Below, one piece after another: positions 32,785 through 44,358 of a stretch of 64,000 nt of DNA. Numbering within the stretch: position 1 is the first letter of the stretch; each line of letters begins with the position of its first letter. A program made the position numbers and the translations under genes. The stretch comes from Rallus limicola (taxonomy: Eukaryota; Chordata; Aves; Gruiformes; Rallidae), in NCBI GenBank assembly GCA_022605955.1, contig JAKCOZ010000010.1, positions 62,001 to 126,000 on the forward strand, written 5' to 3'. The notes under the pieces are model-generated. The model was not told where the DNA came from. It saw nothing but the letters and a program-made list of their open reading frames with translations, and did no database searches.

Positions 32785-35646
32785 GTCCTGTTAGGAGGTT
32801 TCAGACAAGCTATGCCTTTCATGCCTAGCTTCTTTACTTTGGGAGTTATTGCTGGACGTTTAGCATGTTATGAACTGCAGTCTGCTAGGGCCGAGAAAAG
32901 CACCGTAGGAGGTTCCAGGCATGTTCCCTCTTTCCAGGCAAAGGAAAAGGCTGAGAGCCAAAGTGACAGGGTCTGCTTGTGTGTCCTGTTAGGAGGTTTC
33001 AGACAAGCTATGCCTTTCAGGCCTAGCTTCTTTACTTTGGGAGTTATTGCTGGACGTTTAGCATGTTTTGAACTGCAGTCTGCTAGGGCCGAGAAAAGCA
33101 CCGTAGGAGGTTCCAGGCATGTTCCCTCTTTCCAGGCAAAGGAAAAGGCTGAGAGCCAAAGTGACAGTGTCTGCTTGTGTGTCCTGTTAGGTGGTTTCAG
33201 ACAAGCTATGCCTTTCAGTCCTAGCTTCTTTACTTTGGGAGTTATTGCTGGACGTTTAGCATGTTATGAACTGCAGTCTGCTAGGGCCGAGAAAAGCACC
33301 GTAGGAGGTTCCAGGCATGTTCCCTCTTTCCAGGCAAAGGAAAAGGCTGAGAGCCAAAGTGACAGGGGCTGCTTGTGTGTCCTGTTACGAGGTTTCAGAC
33401 AAGCTATGCCTTTCAGTCCTAGCTTCTTTACTTTGGGAGTTATTGCTGGACGTTTAGCATGTTTTGAACTGCAGTCTGCTAGGGCCGAGAAAAGCACCGT
33501 AGGAGGTTCCAGGCATGTTCCCTCTTTCCAGGCAAAGGAAAAGGCTGAGAGCCAAAGTGACAGGGTCTGCTTGTGTGTCCTGTTAGGAGGTTTCAGACAA
33601 GCTATGCCTTTCAGGCCTAGCTTCTTTACTTTGGGAGTTATTGCTGGACGTTTAGCATGTTTTGAACTGCAGTCTGCTAGGGCCGAGAAAAGCACCGTAG
33701 GAGGTTCCAGGCATGTTCCCTCTTTCCAGGCAAAGGAAAAGGCTGAGAACCAAAGTGACAGGGTCTGCTTGTGTGTCCTGTTAGGAGGTTTCAGACAAGC
33801 TATGCCTTTCAGTCCTAGCTTCTTTACTTTGGGAGTTATTGCTGGACGTTTAGCATGTTTTGAACTGCAGTCTGCTAGGGCCGAGAAAAGCACCGTAGGA
33901 GGTTCCAGGCATGTTCCCTCTTTCCAGGCAAAGGAAAAGGCTGAGAGCCAAAGTGACAGGGTCTGCTTGTGTGTCCTGTTAGGAGGTTTCAGACAAGCTA
34001 TGCCTTTCATGCCTAGCTTCTTTACTTTGGGAGTTATTGCTGGACGTTTAGCATGTTATGAACTGCAGTCTGCTAGGGCCGAGAAAAGCACCGTAGGAGG
34101 TTCCAGGCATGTTCCCTCTTTCCAAGCAAAGGAAAAGGCTGAGAGCCAAAGTGACAGGGTCTGCTTGTGTGTCCTGTTAGGAGGTTTCAGACAAGCTATG
34201 CCTTTCAGTCCTAGCTTCTTTACTTTGGGAGTTATTGCTGGACGTTTAGCATGTTATGAACTGCAGTCTGCTAGGGCCGAGAAAAGCACCGTAGGAGGTT
34301 CCAGGCATGTTCCCTCTTTCCAGGCAAAGGAAAAGGCTGAGAGCCCAAGTGACAGGGTCTGCTTGTGTGTCCTGTTAGGAGGTTTCAGACAAGCTATGCC
34401 TTTCAGGCCTAGCTTCTTTACTTTGGGAGTTATTGCTGGACGTTTAGCATGTTTTGAACTGCAGTCTGCTAGGGCCGAGAAAAGCACCGTAGGAGGTTCC
34501 AGGCATGTTCCCTCTTTCCAGGCAAAGGAAAATGCTGAGAGCCAAAGTGACAGGGTGTGCTTGTGTGTCCTGTTAGGAGGTTTCAGACAAGCTATGCCTT
34601 TCATGCCTAGCTTCTTTACTTTGGGAGTTATTGCTGGACGTTTAGCATGTTATGAACTGCAGTCTGCTAGGGCCGAGAAAAGCACCGTAGGAGGTTCCAG
34701 GCATGTTCCCTCTTTCCAGGCAAAGGAAAAGGCTGAGAGCCAAAGTGACAGGGGATGCTTGTGTGTCCTGTTAGGAGGTTTCAGACAAGCTATGCCTTTC
34801 AGGCCTAGCTTCTTTACTTTGGGAGTTATTGCTGGACGTTTAGCATGTTTTGAACTGCAGTCTGCTAGGGCCGAGAAAAGCACCGTAGGAGGTTCCAGGC
34901 ATGTTCCCTCTTTCCAGGCAAAGGAAAAGGCTGAGAACCAAAGTGACAGTGTCTGCTTGTGTGTCCTGTTAGGAGGTTTCAGACAAGCTATGCCTTTCAG
35001 GCCTAGCTTCTTTACTTTGGGAGTTATTGCTGGACGTTTAGCATGTTTTGAACTGCAGTCTGCTAGGGCCGAGAAAAGCACCGTAGGAGGTTCCAGGCAT
35101 GTTCCCTCTTTCCAGGCAAAGGAAAAGGCTGAGAGCCAAAGTGACAGGGTCTGCTTGTGTGTCCTGTTAGGAGGTTTCAGACAAGCTATGCCTTTCAGGC
35201 CTAGCTTCTTTACTTTGGGAGTTATTGCTGGACGTTTAGCATGTTTTGAACTGCAGTCTGCTAGGGCCGAGAAAAGCACAGTAGGAGGTTCCAGGCATGT
35301 TCCCTCTTTCCAGGCAAAGGAAAAGGCTGAGAGCCAAAGTGACCGGGTCTGCTTGTGTGTCCTGTTAGGAGGTTTCAGACAAGCTATGCCTTTCAGGCCT
35401 AGCTTCTTTACTTTGGGAGTTATTGCTGGACGTTTAGCATGTTTTGAACTGCAGTCTGCTAGGGCCGAGAAAAGCACCGTAGGAGGTTCCAGGCATGTTC
35501 CCTCTTTCCAGGCAAAGGAAAAGGCTGAGAGCCAAAGTAACAGGGGATGCTTGTGTGTCCTGTTAGGAGGTTTCAGACAAGCTATGCCTTTCAGGCCTAG
35601 CTTCTTTACTTTGGGAGTTATTGCTGGACGTTTAGCATGTTTTGAA

Positions 35647-38600
35647 CTGCAGTCTGCTAGGGCCGAGAAAAGCACCTTAGGAGGTTCCAGGCATGTTCCC
35701 TCTTTCCAGGCAAAGGAAAAGGCTGAGAGCCCAAGTGACAGGGTCTGCTTGTGTGTCCTGTTAGGAGGTTTCAGACAAGCTATGCCTTTCAGGCCTAGCT
35801 TCTTTACTTTGGGAGTTGTTGCTGGACGTTTAGCATGTTTTGAACTGCAGTCTGCTAGGGCCGAGAAAAGCACCGTAGGAGGTTCCAGGCATGTTCCCTC
35901 TTTCCAGGCAAAGGAAAAGGCTGAGAGCCAAAGTGACAGGGTCTGCTTGTGTGTCCTGTTAGGAGGTTTCAGACAAGCTATGCCTTTCAGTCCTAGCTTC
36001 TTTACTTTGGGAGTTATTGCTGGACGTTTAGCATGTTTTGAACTGCAGTCTGCTAGGGCCGAGAAAAGCACCGTAGGAGGTTCCAGGCATGTTCCCTCTT
36101 TCCAGGCAAAGGAAAAGGCTGAGAGCCAAAGTGACAGGGTCTGCTTGTGTGTCCTGTTAGGAGGTTTCAGACAAGCTATGCCTTTCAGGCCTAGCTTCTT
36201 TACTTTGGGAGTTATTGCTGGACGTTTAGCATGTTTTGAACTGCAGTCTGCTAGGGCCGAGAAAAGCACCGTAGGAGGTTCCAGGCATGTTCCCTCTTTC
36301 AAGGCAAAGGAAAAGGCTGAGAGCCAAAGTGACAGGGTCTGCTTGTGTGTCCTGTTAGAAGGTTTCAGACAAGCTATGCCTTTCATGCCTAGCTTCTTTA
36401 CTTTGGGAGTTATTGCTGGACGTTTAGCATGTTTTGAACTGCAGTCTGCTAGGGCCGAGAAAAGCACCGTAGGAGGTTCCAGGCATGTTCCCTCTTTCCA
36501 GGCAAAGGAAAAGGCTGAGAGCCAAAGTGACAGGGTCTGCTTGTGTGTCCTGTTAGGAGGTTTCAGACAAGCTGTGCCTTTCAGGCCTAGCTTCTTTACT
36601 TTGGGAGTTATTGCTGGACGTTTAGCATGTTTTGAACTGCAGTCTGCTAGGGCCGAGAAAAGCACCGTAGGAGGTTCCAGGCATGTTCCCTCTTTCCAGG
36701 CAAAGGAAAAGGCTGAGAGCCAAAGTGACAGGGTCTGCTTGTGTGTCCTGTTAGGAGGTTTCAGACAAGCTATGCCTTTCAGTCCTAGCTTCTTTACTTT
36801 GGGAGTTATTGCTGGACGTTTAGCATGTTTTGAACTGCAGTCTGCTAGGGCCGAGAAAAGCACCGTAGGAGGTTCCAGGCATGTTCCCTCTTTCCAGGCA
36901 AAGGAAAAGGCTGAGAGCCAAAGTGACAGGGTCTGCTTGTGTGTCCTGTTAGGAGGTTTCAGACAAGCTATGCCTTTCAGGCCTAGCTTCTTTACTTTGG
37001 GAGTTATTGCTGGACGTTTAGCATGTTTTGAACTGCAGTCTGCTAGGGCCGAGAAAAGCACCGTAGGAGGTTCCAGGCATGTTCCCTCTTTCCAGGCAAA
37101 GGAAAAGGCTGAGAGCCAAAGTGACAGGGGATGCTTGTGTGTCCTGTTAGGAGGTTTCAGACAAGCTATGCCTTTCAGGCCTAGCTTCTTTACTTTGGGA
37201 GTTATTGCTGGACGTTTAGCATGTTTTGAACTGCAGTCTGCTAGGGCCGAGAAAAGCACCGTAGGAGGTTCCAGGCATGTTCCCTCTTTCCAGGCAAAGG
37301 AAAAGGCTGAGAGCCAAAGTGACAGGGGATGCTTGTGTGTCCTGTTAGGAGGTTTCAGACAAGCTATGCCTTTCAGTCCTAGCTTCTTTACTTTGGGAGT
37401 TATTGCTGGACGTTTAGCATGTTTTGAACTGCAGTCTGCTAGGGCCGAGAAAAGCACCGTAGGAGGTTCCAGGCATGTTCCCTCTTTCCAGGCAAAGGAA
37501 AAGGCTGAGAGCCAAAGTGACAGGGTCTGCTTGTGTGTCCTGTTAGGAGGTTTCAGACAAGCTATGCCTTTCAGTCCTAGCTTCTTTACTTTGGGAGTTG
37601 TTGCTGGACGTTTAGCATGTTTTGAACTGCAGTCTGCTAGGGCCGAGAAAAGCACCGTAGGAGGTTCCAGGCATGTTCCCTCTTTCCAGGCAAAGGAAAA
37701 GGCTGAGAGCCCAAGTGACAGGGTCTGCTTGTGTGTCCTGTTAGGAGGTTTCAGACAAGCTATGCCTTTCAGTCCTAGCTTCTTTACTTTGGGAGTTGTT
37801 GCTGGACGTTTAGCATGTTTTGAACTGCAGTCTGCTAGGGCCGAGAAAAGCACCGTAGGAGGTTCCAGGCATGTTCCCTCTTTCCAGGCAAAGGAAAAGG
37901 CTGAGAGCCCAAGTGACAGGGTCTGCTTGTGTGTCCTGTTAGGAGGTTTCAGACAAGCTATGCCTTTCAGGCCTAGCTTCTTTACTTTGGGAGTTATTGC
38001 TGGACGTTTAGCATGTTTTGAACTGCAGTCTGCTAGGGCCGAGAAAAGCACCGTAGGAGGTTCCAGGCATGTTCCCTCTTTCCAGGCAAAGGAAAAGGCT
38101 GAGAGCCAAAGTGACAGGGTCTGCTTGTGTGTCCTGTTAGGAGGTTTCAGACAAGCTATGCCTTTCAGGCCTAGCTTCTTTACTTTGGGAGTTATTGCTG
38201 GACGTTTAGCATGTTTTGAACTGCAGTCTGCTAGGGCCGAGAAAAGCACCGTAGGAGGTTCCAGGCATGTTCCCTCTTTCCAGGCAAAGGAAAAGGCTGA
38301 GAGCCAAAGTGACAGGGTCTGCTTGTGTGTCCTGTTAGGAGGTTTCAGACAAGCTATGCCTTTCAGTCCTAGCTTCTTTACTTTGGGAGTTATTGCTGGA
38401 CGTTTAGCATGTTTTGAACTGCAGTCTGCTAGGGCCGAGAAAAGCACCGTAGGAGGTTCCAGGCATGTTCCCTCTTTCCAGGCAAAGGAAAAGGCTGAGA
38501 GCCCAAGTGACAGGGTCTGCTTGTGTGTCCTGTTAGGAGGTTTCAGACAAGCTATGCCTTTCCGGCCTAGCTTCTTTACTTTGGGAGTTATTGCTGGACG

Positions 38601-40002
38601 TTTAGCATGTTTTGAACTGCAGTCTGCTAGGGCCGAGAAAAGCACCGTAGGAGGTTCCAGGCATGTTCCCTCTTTCCAGGCAAAGGAAAAGGCTGAGAGC
38701 CAAAGTGACAGGGTCTGCTTGTGTGTCCTGTTAGGAGGTTTCAGACAAGCTATGCCTTTCAGGCCTAGCTTCTTTACTTTGGGAGTTATTGCTGGACGTT
38801 TAGCATGTTATGAACTGCAGTCTGCTAGGGCCGAGAAAAGCACCGTAGGAGGTTCCAGGCATGTTCCCTCTTTCCAGGCAAAGGAAAAGGCTGAGAGCCA
38901 AAGTGACAGGGGATGCTTGTGTGTCCTGTTAGGAGGTTTCAGACAAGCTATGCCTTTCAGTCCTAGCTTCTTTACTTTGGGAGTTATTGCTGGACGTTTA
39001 GCATGTTTTGAACTGCAGTCTGCTAGGGCCGAGAAAAGCACCGTAGGAGGTTCCAGGCATGTTCCCTCTTTCCAGGCAAAGGAAAAGGCTGAGAGCCAAA
39101 GTGACAGGGTCTGCTTGTGTGTCCTGTTAGGAGGTTTCAGACAAGCTATGCCTTTCAGTCCTAGCTTCTTTACTTTGGGAGTTGTTGCTGGACGTTTAGC
39201 ATGTTTTGAACTGCAGTCTGCTAGGGCCGAGAAAAGCACCGTAGGAGGTTCCAGGCATGTTCCCTCTTTCCAGGCAAAGGAAAAGGCTGAGAGCCAAAGT
39301 GACAGGGTCTGCTTGTGTGTCCTGTTAGGAGGTTTCAGACAAGCTATGCCTTTCAGTCCTAGCTTCTTTACTTTGGGAGTTGTTGCTGGACGTTTAGCAT
39401 GTTTTGAACTGCAGTCTGCTAGGGCCGAGAAAAGCACCGTAGGAGGTTCCAGGCATGTTCCCTCTTTCCAGGCAAAGGAAAAGGCTGAGAGCCAAAGTGA
39501 CAGGGTCTGCTTGTGTGTCCTGTTAGGAGGTTTCAGACAAGCTATGCCTTTCAGTCCTAGCTTCTTTACTTTGGGAGTTATTGCTGGACGTTTAGCATGT
39601 TTTGAACTGCAGTCTGCTAGGGCCGAGAAAAGCACCGTAGGAGGTTCCAGGCATGTTCCCTCTTTCCAGGCAAAGGAAAAGGCTGAGAGCCAAAGTGACA
39701 GGGTCTGCTTGTGTGTCCGGTTAGGACGTTTCAGACAAGCTATGCCTTTCAGGCCTAGCTTCTTTACTTTGGGAGTTATTGCTGGACGTTTAGCATGTTT
39801 TGAACTGCAGTCTGCTAGGGCCGAGAAAAGCACCGTAGGAGGTTCCAGGCATGTTCCCTCTTTCCAGGCAAAGGAAAAGGCTGAGAGCCAAAGTGACAGG
39901 GTCTGCTTGTGTGTCCTGTTAGGAGGTTTCAGACAAGCTATGCCTTTCAGTCCTAGCTTCTTTACTTTGGGAGTTATTGCTGGACGTTTAGCATGTTTTG
40001 AA
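35647..40002 (+). repeat. 22-monomer HOR, copy 1 (4,356 bp)
   Basis: Begins with the CACCTTAGG monomer (35671, partner 40027) and contains CTTTCAAGG at 36295 (partner 40651), both 4,356 bp apart. The CTTTCAAGG monomer is also GTTAGAAGG and CATG type and is followed in both copies by a GCTGTGCC monomer. GGGGATGC monomers, two CCCAAGTGAC/GTTGTT monomers and one TTATGAA monomer (ending 38814) follow in fixed order. It ends with a CCGGTTAGGACG monomer (near 39718) and one T-type monomer. Confidence 0.87.
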
Positions 40003-43000
40003 CTGCAGTCTGCTAGGGCCGAGAAAAGCACCTTAGGAGGTTCCAGGCATGTTCCCTCTTTCCAGGCAAAGGAAAAGGCTGAGAGCCCAAGTGACAGGGT
40101 CTGCTTGTGTGTCCTGTTAGGAGGTTTCAGACAAGCTATGCCTTTCAGGCCTAGCTTCTTTACTTTGGGAGTTGTTGCTGGACGTTTAGCATGTTTTGAA
40201 CTGCAGTCTGCTAGGGCCGAGAAAAGCACCGTAGGAGGTTCCAGGCATGTTCCCTCTTTCCAGGCAAAGGAAAAGGCTGAGAGCCAAAGTGACAGGGTCT
40301 GCTTGTGTGTCCTGTTAGGAGGTTTCAGACAAGCTATGCCTTTCAGTCCTAGCTTCTTTACTTTGGGAGTTATTGCTGGACGTTTAGCATGTTTTGAACT
40401 GCAGTCTGCTAGGGCCGAGAAAAGCACCGTAGGAGGTTCCAGGCATGTTCCCTCTTTCCAGGCAAAGGAAAAGGCTGAGAGCCAAAGTGACAGGGTCTGC
40501 TTGTGTGTCCTGTTAGGAGGTTTCAGACAAGCTATGCCTTTCAGGCCTAGCTTCTTTACTTTGGGAGTTATTGCTGGACGTTTAGCATGTTTTGAACTGC
40601 AGTCTGCTAGGGCCGAGAAAAGCACCGTAGGAGGTTCCAGGCATGTTCCCTCTTTCAAGGCAAAGGAAAAGGCTGAGAGCCAAAGTGACAGGGTCTGCTT
40701 GTGTGTCCTGTTAGAAGGTTTCAGACAAGCTATGCCTTTCATGCCTAGCTTCTTTACTTTGGGAGTTATTGCTGGACGTTTAGCATGTTTTGAACTGCAG
40801 TCTGCTAGGGCCGAGAAAAGCACCGTAGGAGGTTCCAGGCATGTTCCCTCTTTCCAGGCAAAGGAAAAGGCTGAGAGCCAAAGTGACAGGGTCTGCTTGT
40901 GTGTCCTGTTAGGAGGTTTCAGACAAGCTGTGCCTTTCAGGCCTAGCTTCTTTACTTTGGGAGTTATTGCTGGACGTTTAGCATGTTTTGAACTGCAGTC
41001 TGCTAGGGCCGAGAAAAGCACCGTAGGAGGTTCCAGGCATGTTCCCTCTTTCCAGGCAAAGGAAAAGGCTGAGAGCCAAAGTGACAGGGTCTGCTTGTGT
41101 GTCCTGTTAGGAGGTTTCAGACAAGCTATGCCTTTCAGGCCTAGCTTCTTTACTTTGGGAGTTATTGCTGGACGTTTAGCATGTTTTGAACTGCAGTCTG
41201 CTAGGGCCGAGAAAAGCACCGTAGGAGGTTCCAGGCATGTTCCCTCTTTCCAGGCAAAGGAAAAGGCTGAGAGCCAAAGTGACAGGGTCTGCTTGTGTGT
41301 CCTGTTAGGAGGTTTCAGACAAGCTATGCCTTTCAGTCCTAGCTTCTTTACTTTGGGAGTTATTGCTGGACGTTTAGCATGTTTTGAACTGCAGTCTGCT
41401 AGGGCCGAGAAAAGCACCGTAGGAGGTTCCAGGCATGTTCCCTCTTTCCAGGCAAAGGAAAAGGCTGAGAGCCAAAGTGACAGGGTCTGCTTGTGTGTCC
41501 TGTTAGGAGGTTTCAGACAAGCTATGCCTTTCAGGCCTAGCTTCTTTACTTTGGGAGTTATTGCTGGACGTTTAGCATGTTTTGAACTGCAGTCTGCTAG
41601 GGCCGAGAAAAGCACCGTAGGAGGTTCCAGGCATGTTCCCTCTTTCCAGGCAAAGGAAAAGGCTGAGAGCCAAAGTGACAGGGGATGCTTGTGTGTCCTG
41701 TTAGGAGGTTTCAGACAAGCTATGCCTTTCAGGCCTAGCTTCTTTACTTTGGGAGTTATTGCTGGACGTTTAGCATGTTTTGAACTGCAGTCTGCTAGGG
41801 CCGAGAAAAGCACCGTAGGAGGTTCCAGGCATGTTCCCTCTTTCCAGGCAAAGGAAAAGGCTGAGAGCCAAAGTGACAGGGGATGCTTGTGTGTCCTGTT
41901 AGGAGGTTTCAGACAAGCTATGCCTTTCAGTCCTAGCTTCTTTACTTTGGGAGTTATTGCTGGACGTTTAGCATGTTTTGAACTGCAGTCTGCTAGGGCC
42001 GAGAAAAGCACCGTAGGAGGTTCCAGGCATGTTCCCTCTTTCCAGGCAAAGGAAAAGGCTGAGAGCCAAAGTGACAGGGGATGCTTGTGTGTCCTGTTAG
42101 GAGGTTTCAGACAAGCTATGCCTTTCAGTCCTAGCTTCTTTACTTTGGGAGTTGTTGCTGGACGTTTAGCATGTTTTGAACTGCAGTCTGCTAGGGCCGA
42201 GAAAAGCACCGTAGGAGGTTCCAGGCATGTTCCCTCTTTCCAGGCAAAGGAAAAGGCTGAGAGCCCAAGTGACAGGGTCTGCTTGTGTGTCCTGTTAGGA
42301 GGTTTCAGACAAGCTATGCCTTTCAGTCCTAGCTTCTTTACTTTGGGAGTTGTTGCTGGACGTTTAGCATGTTTTGAACTGCAGTCTGCTAGGGCCGAGA
42401 AAAGCACCGTAGGAGGTTCCAGGCATGTTCCCTCTTTCCAGGCAAAGGAAAAGGCTGAGAGCCCAAGTGACAGGGTCTGCTTGTGTGTCCTGTTAGGAGG
42501 TTTCAGACAAGCTATGCCTTTCAGGCCTAGCTTCTTTACTTTGGGAGTTATTGCTGGACGTTTAGCATGTTTTGAACTGCAGTCTGCTAGGGCCGAGAAA
42601 AGCACCGTAGGAGGTTCCAGGCATGTTCCCTCTTTCCAGGCAAAGGAAAAGGCTGAGAGCCAAAGTGACAGGGTCTGCTTGTGTGTCCTGTTAGGAGGTT
42701 TCAGACAAGCTATGCCTTTCAGGCCTAGCTTCTTTACTTTGGGAGTTATTGCTGGACGTTTAGCATGTTTTGAACTGCAGTCTGCTAGGGCCGAGAAAAG
42801 CACCGTAGGAGGTTCCAGGCATGTTCCCTCTTTCCAGGCAAAGGAAAAGGCTGAGAGCCAAAGTGACAGGGTCTGCTTGTGTGTCCTGTTAGGAGGTTTC
42901 AGACAAGCTATGCCTTTCAGTCCTAGCTTCTTTACTTTGGGAGTTATTGCTGGACGTTTAGCATGTTTTGAACTGCAGTCTGCTAGGGCCGAGAAAAGCA

Positions 43001-44358
43001 CCGTAGGAGGTTCCAGGCATGTTCCCTCTTTCCAGGCAAAGGAAAAGGCTGAGAGCCCAAGTGACAGGGTCTGCTTGTGTGTCCTGTTAGGAGGTTTCAG
43101 ACAAGCTATGCCTTTCCGGCCTAGCTTCTTTACTTTGGGAGTTATTGCTGGACGTTTAGCATGTTTTGAACTGCAGTCTGCTAGGGCCGAGAAAAGCACC
43201 GTAGGAGGTTCCAGGCATGTTCCCTCTTTCCAGGCAAAGGAAAAGGCTGAGAGCCAAAGTGACAGGGTCTGCTTGTGTGTCCTGTTAGGAGGTTTCAGAC
43301 AAGCTATGCCTTTCAGGCCTAGCTTCTTTACTTTGGGAGTTATTGCTGGACGTTTAGCATGTTTTGAACTGCAGTCTGCTAGGGCCGAGAAAAGCACCGT
43401 AGGAGGTTCCAGGCATGTTCCCTCTTTCCAGGCAAAGGAAAAGGCTGAGAGCCAAAGTGACCGGGTGTGCTTGTGTGTCCTGTTAGGAGGTTTCAGACAA
43501 GCTATGCCTTTCAGGCCTAGCTTCTTTACTTTGGGAGTTATTGCTGGACGTTTAGCATGTTATGAACTGCAGTCTGCTAGGGCCGAGAAAAGCACCGTAG
43601 GAGGTTCCAGGCATGTTCCCTCTTTCCAGGCAAAGGAAAAGGCTGAGAGCCAAAGTGACAGGGGATGCTTGTGTGTCCTGTTAGGAGGTTTCAGACAAGC
43701 TATGCCTTTCAGTCCTAGCTTCTTTACTTTGGGAGTTATTGCTGGACGTTTAGCATGTTTTGAACTGCAGTCTGCTAGGGCCGAGAAAAGCACCGTAGGA
43801 GGTTCCAGGCATGTTCCCTCTTTCCAGGCAAAGGAAAAGGCTGAGAGCCAAAGTGACAGGGTCTGCTTGTGTGTCCTGTTAGGAGGTTTCAGACAAGCTA
43901 TGCCTTTCAGTCCTAGCTTCTTTACTTTGGGAGTTGTTGCTGGACGTTTAGCATGTTTTGAACTGCAGTCTGCTAGGGCCGAGAAAAGCACCGTAGGAGG
44001 TTCCAGGCATGTTCCCTCTTTCCAGGCAAAGGAAAAGGCTGAGAGCCAAAGTGACAGGGTCTGCTTGTGTGTCCTGTTAGGAGGTTTCAGACAAGCTATG
44101 CCTTTCAGTCCTAGCTTCTTTACTTTGGGAGTTGTTGCTGGACGTTTAGCATGTTTTGAACTGCAGTCTGCTAGGGCCGAGAAAAGCACCGTAGGAGGTT
44201 CCAGGCATGTTCCCTCTTTCCAGGCAAAGGAAAAGGCTGAGAGCCAAAGTGACAGGGTCTGCTTGTGTGTCCTGTTAGGAGGTTTCAGACAAGCTATGCC
44301 TTTCAGTCCTAGCTTCTTTACTTTGGGAGTTATTGCTGGACGTTTAGCATGTTTTGAA
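40003..44358 (+). repeat. 22-monomer HOR, copy 2, internally rearranged (4,356 bp)
   Basis: Matches copy 1 from the CACCTTAGG monomer through the GCTGTGCC monomer, then has one extra G-type monomer, and a second extra G-type shortly before its TTATGAA monomer. That TTATGAA monomer ends at 43566, 24 monomers after its partner in copy 1 rather than 22. The copy lacks the final CCGGTTAGGACG and T-type monomers, so total length is unchanged by coincidence. Gain of single monomers inside a HOR is a direct trace of small unequal exchanges. Confidence 0.84.

Larger units (their letters stand above)
24758..35646 (+). repeat. Patchwork zone rich in TTATGAA and GAGAACC monomers
   Basis: About 55 monomers with no single period across the zone. 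It is dense in the TTATGAA and GAGAACC variants and contains the 7-monomer repeat annotated separately. A further partial copy of that unit starts at 32678, 30 monomers after the first, and includes a TTGTTT-type site with a net one-base deletion near 32781. Private changes include GGACGTTCC near 25188, GATGGACG near 25923, CCAGGAGAAGG near 26402, CAAGTTACAGG near 31774 and AAATGCTGAG near 34530. This looks like a zone scrambled by many small exchanges without a recent large amplification. Confidence 0.75.

Noticed and set aside
5201..32794. Plus-strand open frame of 9,197 codons, with similar ones at 103-3447, 32776-46815, 46730-51112, 51087-54341 and 54363-60221, as a giant repeat protein gene
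   Set aside because: The frame is open because the 198-bp period is a multiple of three and lacks a stop. It starts and ends only where small indels or one TAG alter the frame, its substitutions are mostly amino-acid changing, and there is no promoter, unique terminus or domain that I recognise.
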